DNA of 6,356 bases. Source: Lysobacterales bacterium (GTDB lineage: Bacteria > Pseudomonadota > Gammaproteobacteria > Xanthomonadales > Xanthomonadaceae). Shown one piece after another: positions 1-5,214 of this stretch; positions within the stretch are counted from its first letter, which is position 1, and each line of letters begins with the position of its first letter. The stretch covers positions 1 to 6,356 of the forward strand of contig JAGRJX010000134.1 in the NCBI GenBank assembly GCA_020442545.1, read 5' to 3'. Both the position numbers and the translations under genes were made by a program. The notes beneath the pieces were generated by a model. That model ran no database searches and had not been told where the DNA came from. It saw only the letters and a program-made list of their open reading frames with translations.

Positions 1-65
1 CCGACTTCCTCACGCCGCTCCGCCAGCAGCTCAAGTTTGCGACGGATGCTGGGTGCGATGGGCAT
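1..65 (-). CDS. prfA: Peptide chain release factor 1, N-terminal fragment
   Basis: Partial gene that starts at 65 and leaves the window at its left edge; 21 codons are visible. RF1 recognises UAA and UAG stop codons in the ribosomal A site and triggers peptide release. The visible N-terminus contains PSIRRKLELLAERREEV, which matches the start of family members (a Pro-Ser-Ile, then a charged helix of the K-L-E-x-L-x-E-R form). The PxT and GGQ motifs lie outside the window. The ATG lies inside the 3' end of hemA in another frame, giving a 35-nt overlap, and no Shine-Dalgarno-like sequence precedes it. Translation probably depends on ribosomes finishing hemA. The hemA-prfA order is standard in gammaproteobacteria and strongly supports the call despite the short fragment. 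Confidence 0.88.
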   Translation of the reverse strand, partial: MPIAPSIRRKLELLAERREEV

Positions 66-1359
66 GGTGGTGTTCGTCGTTTTCGTTGTCCGGGTCGGCT
101 TTCGCCGATTGTTGGCTGCTGAACAGCCGCTCGGCCGCCCGCAGCAGGTCGCGGTCGCCGCGGCGGGCAGCATCGCGCAGGCGCGCGCTCGGCGCATGCA
201 GGAGGCTGTTGGTCAGCCGATGGGCAAGCGTCTGCATGACGGCTTCCGGATCCTGTCCGGAGGCAAGTTGGCGTTGCGCATGGTCCAGCGCGTCGGTGCG
301 TCGCCGGTTGGCATCGTCGCGAAGTCTGCGCAGCAGATGGTGGCTGTCGCGACCGCGCCACCAGGCCATGAAGTGAGCGACCTCCAGCTCGATGATCGCC
401 TCGGCCTGACGCGCCGATTCGCGGCGCGAGCGCAGCCCTTCGTCAACCACCTGTTCGAGGTCGTCGACGCCGTAGAGATAGACGTCGTCCAGTGCCGCGG
501 CACTGGCTTCGATGTCGCGCGGCACCGCCAGGTCGAGAAGCAGCATCGGCCGGCAGCGGCGTGCCTTGAGTGCGCGCTCCAGCATGGCGCGGGTCAGCAC
601 AGCTTCGCGTGCGGCGGTGGCCGACAGCACGATGTCGGCTTCGGCAAGGTGCTGTTCCAGCGCTTCCAGCGGCAGGGCATAGCCGCCAACCTGGCCGGCC
701 AGCGCCTGCGCATGCGGCAAGGTGCGATTGGCGATGAGGATGCGTCGTGCGTGGCGATCCCTGAGGTGCTTGGCGGCGAGTTCGACCGTGTCGCCGGCAC
801 CGATCAGCAGTACCGTCGCGGAGTCGATTTCGGTGAAAGCCTGCTCGGCAAGGCGGACCGCCGCAAACGCCACGGAAACCGGGTGCGCGCCGATACGGGT
901 GTCGGTGCGGACGCGCTTGGCGGTGGCAAAGCACTGCTGGAACAGTCGCTCCAGGCCCATGCCCAGGCCGCCGCCGCGTCGCGCGCGCTGGTAGGCATCC
1001 TTGACCTGCCCCAGGATCTGCGGCTCACCCAGCACCAGCGAATCGAGCCCGGTGGCGACGCGGAACAGGTGCGCCACGGCATCATCGCCGACATGGCGAT
1101 ACAGGTACCCGTCGAGATCGCCGTGCTGGATGCCATGGTGTTCGGCCAGCCAGCGCCCGGCGCTTGTTTCTTCGCCATCGTCGAGCTGGCAATAGATTTC
1201 GGTGCGGTTGCAGGTTGACAGGAGCGCCGCCTCACGCACGCCGGGACGCGCCAGCAGGTCGGCCAGCGCGGCATCGTTTGCCTCGGCATCGATGGCCAGC
1301 CGTTCACGCAGGTCGACGGGCGCGGTCTGGTGGTTGAGTCCGGTTACAAGCAGCGGCAT
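31..1359 (-). CDS. hemA: Glutamyl-tRNA reductase
   Basis: 442 aa. It reduces glutamyl-tRNA(Glu) with NADPH to glutamate-1-semialdehyde, the first committed step of the C5 tetrapyrrole pathway in the cytoplasm. Visible landmarks are the N-terminal VTGLNHQTAPVDLRE, the nucleophilic Cys50 in LSTCNRTEIY, the GEPQILGQVK block (111-120), the Rossmann NADPH loop GAGDTVELAAKHL (from about 187), NRT (211-213) and LLLDLAVPRDI (273-283). A helical dimerisation domain follows. The reading frame stays open to 1506, but the ATG at 1359 begins exactly where family proteins begin; the 49 extra upstream residues look non-native. No good Shine-Dalgarno is visible. The protein is longer than the E. coli enzyme (418 aa) because of an acidic, histidine-rich tail (about 420-442) with five His near the end. 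The tail's last codons overlap the prfA start. Confidence 0.97.
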   Translation of the reverse strand: MPLLVTGLNHQTAPVDLRERLAIDAEANDAALADLLARPGVREAALLSTCNRTEIYCQLDDGEETSAGRWLAEHHGIQHGDLDGYLYRHVGDDAVAHLFRVATGLDSLVLGEPQILGQVKDAYQRARRGGGLGMGLERLFQQCFATAKRVRTDTRIGAHPVSVAFAAVRLAEQAFTEIDSATVLLIGAGDTVELAAKHLRDRHARRILIANRTLPHAQALAGQVGGYALPLEALEQHLAEADIVLSATAAREAVLTRAMLERALKARRCRPMLLLDLAVPRDIEASAAALDDVYLYGVDDLEQVVDEGLRSRRESARQAEAIIELEVAHFMAWWRGRDSHHLLRRLRDDANRRRTDALDHAQRQLASGQDPEAVMQTLAHRLTNSLLHAPSARLRDAARRGDRDLLRAAERLFSSQQSAKADPDNENDEHHHAHRTQHPSQT

Positions 1360-1432
1360 CGGCGAAGGGCGGTTGGCGGGGCGGCGCCGCAGTGCGGCGT
1401 TACAGGGGCTGGCCGTAGAGCGGGAAACGGCC

Positions 1433-1441
1433 TGATAAACT
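1433..1441 (+). promoter_or_regulatory. Possible extended -10 promoter element for the TPR-lolB-ispE operon
   Basis: TGATAAACT in the hemA/TPR intergenic region has the TGn extension followed by a hexamer matching TATAAT at 4 of 6 positions. It would place transcription initiation near 1448, leaving a leader of roughly 58 nt before the TPR start codon. No convincing -35 hexamer is found at 16-18 bp upstream. Just downstream are two short, mutually exclusive inverted repeats (GAACC 1444-1448 with GGTTC 1453-1457; CAGGG 1450-1454 with CCCTG 1461-1465). A promoter for the divergent hemA-prfA transcript must also lie in or near 1360-1505, but I could not pick one out. Weak prediction. Confidence 0.22.
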
Positions 1442-1505
1442 GGGAACCGCAGGGTTCTTGCCCTGTCCCAGTCGACAACCGTCCCCGCCGAAAGTCCTGA
1501 AATCA

Positions 1506-3206
1506 ATGCGCATTATGCCTTGTCGAACCGCTTCGCTGCTGATCATGATCCTGCTGCTTGCCGTCGCAGCACCCGTTGCCTGGGCGGCAGAAGCGGATGC
1601 CCGGACGGCAGAAGACACTGCCGAGGACAGCCTGGTGTCGCTGCTGAGTGCGGAGTTCGATCTGCAGGGTGGTGAGACGGCCAGCGCCGCGGCGGGCTAC
1701 CTCGATGCTGCCCGATCCTCCGCCGATCCCGCGCTGGCCGAGCGTGCCGCCCGGGTGGCTCTGGCTGCCGGCGAGCCGGAGGTGGCGCAGCAGGCGCTGG
1801 CGCGATGGGCAGCCTTGCAGCCTGAGTCCGTCGAGCGGCTTCCACTGGAAGCCAATCTGGCCCTCCGGCTCGGCGAGCGCGATGCGGCGGCAGGCAGCTT
1901 CAGCAAGCTGCTGGCAGCGGACGATGGCAGCCACTGGCAGCAGGCGCTGCAGGCCCTGGCGCAGACCGACGCGCGCGACCTGAGCGCGTCGGTACTGGGC
2001 GATCTGTTTGATGCGGGCGCGCTGCCGGCCGTGCCGGATGCCTGGTATGGCTTCGGCAGTCTGGCGCGTGATCTGGGTGACGATGCGTTGTCGGATCGCA
2101 TGGCCGACGCTGCCATGCAGCGGTTTCCCGATCGCGCGCGCGTGTGGTTGTGGCAGGCCGACCGCCAGCGCCGTGCCGGCAACCTTGTCGCCGCCCGCGC
2201 TGCGGTCGACAAGGCGCTGGCGCTGGAGCCGGCGGACACCCGCCTGCGGATGACCGCCGCCACCGAGTTGAACACCCAGGGCGACCCCGCTGCGGCTGCG
2301 GCGATCCTGGCCAAGGGCCCGCAAAACGCCATCATCCGCACCGGCCGGGTTGCCTACCTGGCACGCGCCCACGACGAAGCCGGCATGCTCGTGCTGTACG
2401 ACGAGATCAAGGCGGTCGTTGCCGAGGATCCGTCGCAGCTCGACGACGCGCATCGCTTTCTGCTCGGCCAACTGGGCGAGTTGCTGAAGCGTCCGCAGGA
2501 AGCCATGGACTGGTACGAAGGCGTTCGCGATCAGACGCGACGTGGCGAGGCCGAACTGCGCATCGCCGTCCAGCTCGACGCGCTGGGCCGCACCGACGAG
2601 GCAGAACAGCGGCTGCGCGAACTGCAGGTCGCAGAAAGGGAGGACGGCCAGTCCGTGCTCGACAGCTACCTGCTGCAGGCCGAGCTGCAGCGCAAGCACC
2701 AGCGCGACCAGGACGCCGTCGACACCTACAGCCGCGGCCTGCTTGTTTTCGAGGACGACCCGCAACTGCTGTATGCACGGGCGCTGACCCACGAGCACCT
2801 GGACCAGCTGGATGAGGCCGAGGCGGACCTCCGGCGACTGGTGGCAATCAATCCGCAGGACGCCAACGCACTCAACGCGCTGGGCTACACGCTGGCGGAC
2901 CGTACCGAGCGCTTCGAGGAGGCTCTGGGCTATATCCGCCGCGCGCTGGAGATCGAGCCGGAGACGCCGGCCATCGTCGACAGCCTTGGCTGGGTCATGT
3001 ACCGGATGGGCAACGCCAGCGAGGCGCTTGTCCAGCTTCGCAAGGCGTTCGAGCTGCAGCCCGATCCGGAAGTGGCCGCGCATCTGGGAGAAGTGCTCTG
3101 GCACAGCGGTCAGCGCGAACAGGCGCGGGCCATCTGGCAGCGCGGCCTGGACCTGGACCCCGAGAACGTGGTGTTGAAGGACACCATGCAGCGGCTTGAC
3201 GCATGA
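1506..3206 (+). CDS. Exported TPR-repeat protein, LbcA-like
   Basis: 566 aa, starting at the ATG at 1506. It begins with MRIMPCRTASLLIMILLLAV and AWA at 25-27, a typical type I signal peptide, so the mature protein should be periplasmic. There is no lipobox; the only Cys nearby is Cys6, before the hydrophobic core. The rest is almost all alpha-helical and alanine/leucine-rich with degenerate TPR pairs. The clearest repeats are C-terminal: NALGYTLADR (457-466), DSLGWVMYRMG (492-502) and HLGEVLW (526-532), then a last repeat ending LDLDPEN. This C-terminal pattern and the position beside hemA and lolB match P. aeruginosa PA4667/LbcA, the outer-membrane lipoprotein that presents cell-wall hydrolases to the protease CtpA. 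That role is inferred by family and synteny. The stop overlaps the lolB start (ATGA). The frame is also open from a TTG at 1458, but that extension has no signal-peptide features. No strong Shine-Dalgarno is seen. Confidence 0.85.
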   Translation: MRIMPCRTASLLIMILLLAVAAPVAWAAEADARTAEDTAEDSLVSLLSAEFDLQGGETASAAAGYLDAARSSADPALAERAARVALAAGEPEVAQQALARWAALQPESVERLPLEANLALRLGERDAAAGSFSKLLAADDGSHWQQALQALAQTDARDLSASVLGDLFDAGALPAVPDAWYGFGSLARDLGDDALSDRMADAAMQRFPDRARVWLWQADRQRRAGNLVAARAAVDKALALEPADTRLRMTAATELNTQGDPAAAAAILAKGPQNAIIRTGRVAYLARAHDEAGMLVLYDEIKAVVAEDPSQLDDAHRFLLGQLGELLKRPQEAMDWYEGVRDQTRRGEAELRIAVQLDALGRTDEAEQRLRELQVAEREDGQSVLDSYLLQAELQRKHQRDQDAVDTYSRGLLVFEDDPQLLYARALTHEHLDQLDEAEADLRRLVAINPQDANALNALGYTLADRTERFEEALGYIRRALEIEPETPAIVDSLGWVMYRMGNASEALVQLRKAFELQPDPEVAAHLGEVLWHSGQREQARAIWQRGLDLDPENVVLKDTMQRLDA

Positions 3207-3895
3207 GCCCGCATCGACCGGTAAGGGTCGGCGATGCGTTGTCCGTGGTGCTGAAGCGGACGCTGTTTCTTGGCCTGCTGCTGGTGCTTTCCGGCTGCGC
3301 GCGCCTGACCACGCGGCCGCCGGAGCTGCCGACCGTCGATGAGGCGGCGGCCGGCACCGCCTCGGCCGCGTATCGCGCGCGCCGTGCGTCGCTGGAGCCG
3401 ATGCGGGAGTGGTCTTTCAGTGGCCGCATCGCCTTCGCCAGCCCCGAGGACAGCGGCAGCGGCCGCATCGACTGGACCCAGGACGGCGATGCCATCGACA
3501 TCCGCCTGAGCGCGCCGGTTTCGCGGCAGAGCTGGCGACTGATCGTCGATCCGTCGGGTGCGCGCCTTGAAGGCCTGGATGATGGCGGGCGACACGCCGA
3601 AAGCGCCGACGAACTGCTCGCCGGGCAGTTCGGGTTTGACCTGCCGATGGCGGCCCTGGCGAACTGGCTGCGCGGTCTGGCCGCGGCGGGGCCGGTGGAC
3701 GAAGCCCGGATCGACGAATCGGGGCGGCCGCTGGAGCTGCATCAGCACGGCTGGGTGATTCGCTTTCCGGACTGGCACTCGACCGCGCCCGCCGACCTGC
3801 CGCGGCGCGTTTTTGCCGAACGCGACGTGCCGGGTGGCCAGGATCGGGTTCGGGTGGTAATCGACCACTGGCGGGATCATGACAACGCCGACTGA
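3203..3895 (+). CDS. lolB: Outer-membrane lipoprotein receptor LolB
   Basis: 230 aa. LolB accepts lipoproteins from the periplasmic carrier LolA and inserts them into the inner leaflet of the outer membrane; it is itself a lipoprotein. A hydrophobic segment (about 21-30) ends in the lipobox LSGC, with the lipidated Cys at 32. Ala follows the Cys, so there is no Asp+2 inner-membrane retention signal. Family-like stretches are WSFSGRIAF (70-78), SADELLAGQFGFDLPMAALANWLRGL (134-159, comparable to the E. coli ADDAEEMIGK/LRQWILGL region) and a C-terminal RVRVVIDHW. By alignment the protruding Leu68 of mature E. coli LolB falls on Val106 here. The start overlaps the TPR stop as ATGA without a ribosome-binding site, which indicates translational coupling. 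A start at a later GTG is possible, because the segment before the hydrophobic core is long (about 18 residues). Confidence 0.93.
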   Translation: MSPHRPVRVGDALSVVLKRTLFLGLLLVLSGCARLTTRPPELPTVDEAAAGTASAAYRARRASLEPMREWSFSGRIAFASPEDSGSGRIDWTQDGDAIDIRLSAPVSRQSWRLIVDPSGARLEGLDDGGRHAESADELLAGQFGFDLPMAALANWLRGLAAAGPVDEARIDESGRPLELHQHGWVIRFPDWHSTAPADLPRRVFAERDVPGGQDRVRVVIDHWRDHDNAD

Positions 3896-4757
3896 GGCCT
3901 GGAGCTGCTGGCCGGCGCCGGCAAAAGTCAACCGCTTCCTGCACATCGTGGGTCGCCGTGACGATGGCTATCACCGGCTGCAGACGGTGTTCCAGCTGCT
4001 GGACTGGGGTGACGAGATCGCGCTGCGGCCGCGCGCAGATGGCGTCGTTACCCGAGCCGACGGCGCTGTCGACTACGGCGTTGCCGGTGAGGATGATCTG
4101 GTGGTTCGCGCCGCTCGTCTGCTGCAGTCGACAAGTTCGACGGTGCAGGGCGTTGATATTCGCGTTGACAAGCGCATCCCGCCGGGCGGCGGCTTCGGTG
4201 GCGGCAGTTCGGACGCGGCAACCGTGCTGGTGGCGCTCAATCACTTGTGGCGGACCGGCCTGCCCGTGGCGGAGCTGGCGCTGCTGGGCCTGCAGTTGGG
4301 TGCAGACGTTCCGGTGTTCGTGGCCGGCCATAGCGCGTTTGCCGAGGGGGTGGGAGAGCAGCTCACGCCGCTGTCTTTGCCGGCACGCTGGTTCCTGCTG
4401 ATTGATGCCGGCATTCACCTGGCGACAGCTGAACTGTTCGGCGATCCCGAATTGACACGCGATTCACCGGCCCTGAAAATAAGCGGCTTTCTCGACGGCA
4501 GCGACTTCGAAGGGCAGGAGAATGCTTTCGAACCGCTGGTATTGCGCCGGTATCCGCAGCTTGCCGCGCTTTTTGACGCGATGCGGTCGTTCGGTCGGCC
4601 TCGGCTGACCGGCACCGGCGGCGGCAGTTTCATGGTCTTCAGGGATCGGGAAGCGGCCGAAGACGCGCGTCAGGCGCTCCCGAGAGGAATTCGTGGTGTG
4701 GTGGCGCGCGGCCTCAACCGCTCGCCGCTGTACGGGAAACTGGAAACGGGCGGCTGA
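3879..4757 (+). CDS. ispE: 4-diphosphocytidyl-2-C-methyl-D-erythritol kinase
   Basis: 292 aa. IspE phosphorylates the 2-hydroxyl of CDP-methylerythritol with ATP in the MEP pathway of isoprenoid synthesis (cytoplasm, GHMP kinase family). N-terminal WPAPAKVNRFLHI carries the catalytic Lys16 and Asn18, followed by DDGYH (28-32). The glycine-rich ATP-binding loop is IPPGGGFGGGSSDAATV (100-116). The catalytic Asp is in GADVPVFVAGHSAFAEGVG (Asp143), and the third GHMP motif is RLTGTGGGSFMVF (242-254). Length is normal for the family (E. coli about 283). Small deviations are PAPAKVNRFL in place of the usual PAPAKLNLFL, and Phe in place of Leu in the glycine loop. The start overlaps the last 17 nt of lolB; GGCGGGA upstream may serve as a weak ribosome-binding site. 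The lolB-ispE order is conserved in many gammaproteobacteria. Confidence 0.97.
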   Translation: MTTPTEAWSCWPAPAKVNRFLHIVGRRDDGYHRLQTVFQLLDWGDEIALRPRADGVVTRADGAVDYGVAGEDDLVVRAARLLQSTSSTVQGVDIRVDKRIPPGGGFGGGSSDAATVLVALNHLWRTGLPVAELALLGLQLGADVPVFVAGHSAFAEGVGEQLTPLSLPARWFLLIDAGIHLATAELFGDPELTRDSPALKISGFLDGSDFEGQENAFEPLVLRRYPQLAALFDAMRSFGRPRLTGTGGGSFMVFRDREAAEDARQALPRGIRGVVARGLNRSPLYGKLETGG

Positions 4758-4781
4758 ATGGCTGCGAGCAGCATCGAATCT

Positions 4782-4856
4782 TGGGGCGTCGCCAAGCGGT
4801 AAGGCACCGGGTTTTGATCCCGGCATTCGCAGGTTCGAATCCTGCCGCCCCAGCCA
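4782..4856 (+). tRNA. tRNA-Gln (anticodon TTG)
   Basis: 75 nt with all arms intact. The acceptor TGGGGCG (4782-4788) pairs with CGCCCCA (4846-4852), giving the U1-A72 pair typical of bacterial tRNA-Gln. The D-stem is GCC (4791-4793) with GGC (4803-4805). The anticodon stem CCGGG (4807-4811)/CCCGG (4819-4823) holds a seven-base loop with TTG at 4814-4816. The T-arm is GCAGG (4829-4833), loop TTCGAAT, CCTGC (4841-4845). The discriminator is G4853 and CCA is encoded (4854-4856). It sits 24 bp after ispE with no separate promoter visible, so it is probably co-transcribed with the operon or driven from within ispE. The ispE–tRNA-Gln–prs order also occurs in Pseudomonas. Its last 18 nt are copied downstream. 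Confidence 0.98.
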
Positions 4857-4860
4857 GATT
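4839..4860 (+). repeat. Direct repeat copy 1: 3' end of tRNA-Gln plus GATT
   Basis: 22 bp made of the last 18 nt of tRNA-Gln (end of the T-loop, T-stem 3' strand, acceptor 3' strand, discriminator and CCA) plus four flanking bases. The identical 22-mer recurs at 5021-5042, an offset of 182 bp. Repeats of a tRNA 3' end are the usual footprint of site-specific integration at tRNA genes, but no integrase lies in the window. Confidence 0.95.
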
Positions 4861-4917
4861 GCCGGAGCCCTGGAGACAGTGCGTCGGTTGGTGAAAGTAG
4901 CAAGCTGGAGCGAATCC

Positions 4918-5032
4918 GGGCGGAAGGATGAGAACCTCAGGTTCGACCGATCCGCCCGGAGCGGATCGGAGCAGCGGCGCAGCCGCTGGCCCGAAGGGCC
5001 GAGGGCAGGAAGCCCGAGTCATCCTGCCGCCC
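4918..5032 (+). other. Compact multi-hairpin element downstream of tRNA-Gln
   Basis: The element is closed by GGGCGGAAGGATGA (4918-4931) pairing with 5019-5032 at 13 of 14 positions; the exception is A4924 against G5026. Enclosed hairpins in order are GAACC/GGTTC (4932-4936, 4940-4944); CCGATCCGC/GCGGATCGG (4947-4955, 4961-4969, loop CCGGA); CAGCGGC/GCCGCTG (4972-4978, 4982-4988, loop GCA); GGCCC/GGGCC (4988-4992, 4996-5000, loop GAA), which shares base 4988 with the previous stem; and GGGC/GCCC (5003-5006, 5012-5015). Linkers are 0-3 nt. The right arm lies in the second tRNA-end repeat. An alternative perfect 10-bp pairing is 4915-4924 with 4951-4960. There is no T-run, so it is not a classic intrinsic terminator. 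It could be an RNA fold, a single-strand DNA recombination substrate, or a member of a dispersed repeat family; its function is unknown. Confidence 0.7.
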
Positions 5033-5042
5033 CAGCCAGATT
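5021..5042 (+). repeat. Direct repeat copy 2: displaced tRNA-Gln 3' end
   Basis: Exact 22-bp match to 4839-4860, including the acceptor 3' strand and CCA (5036-5038), with no complete tRNA body in front of it. It can still form the T-stem pairing GCAGG (5005-5009) with CCTGC (5023-5027), but around a 13-nt loop instead of 7. It also forms the right arm of the closing stem of the multi-hairpin element. Downstream (5043-5214, 172 bp before prs) I see no gene, no clear promoter and only small hairpins, such as CGGTC 5156-5160 with GACCG 5165-5169. Confidence 0.93.
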
Positions 5043-5214
5043 AGCGGGTTTGGCGGCACTTTCTGTGACGACGCGACGCCATGCGGCGCGAGACACGGAC
5101 CGGGTCGGTTTCAGGCCCGGAGCAATGACGACCGGCGCGACGATGACGATCGCGACGGTCCGGCGACCGGGCACGCCCGAGGCGCCGTAATGCCCAATCA
5201 CCTGTTGGCCACGG

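Noticed and set aside
37..1218. 393-codon plus-strand open frame opposite hemA
   Set aside because: It is the shadow of hemA, whose catalytic and NADPH motifs are unambiguous on the minus strand.
1458..1505. TTG start for the TPR protein
   Set aside because: The extra 16 residues are proline- and serine-rich and would bury the signal peptide; the ATG at 1506 gives a normal signal peptide start.
1360..1506. 49-residue N-terminal extension of HemA to an ATG at 1506
   Set aside because: Family proteins start at the equivalent of MPLLVTGLNHQTAPV; the extension would also fill the whole divergent promoter region.
1503..3104. 533-codon minus-strand open frame opposite the TPR gene
   Set aside because: Long antisense frames are common in GC-rich genes. 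The plus strand has a signal peptide and TPR motifs, while this frame has no coherent domain.
4947..5015. Intrinsic transcription terminator after tRNA-Gln
   Set aside because: The hairpins are strong, but none is followed by a T-rich run.
4964..5038. Second, tandem tRNA-Gln gene
   Set aside because: Only the 3' end matches. There is no acceptor 5' strand, D-arm or anticodon arm in this 75-nt span.
4839..5042. CRISPR-like array
   Set aside because: There are only two repeat copies, separated by about 160 bp, and the repeat is the tRNA end; there is no regular spacing.
4693..5190. 165-codon plus-strand open frame spanning the ispE end, tRNA-Gln and the hairpin region
   Set aside because: It reads through the tRNA and the structured element out of frame with ispE, and shows no recognisable protein features.
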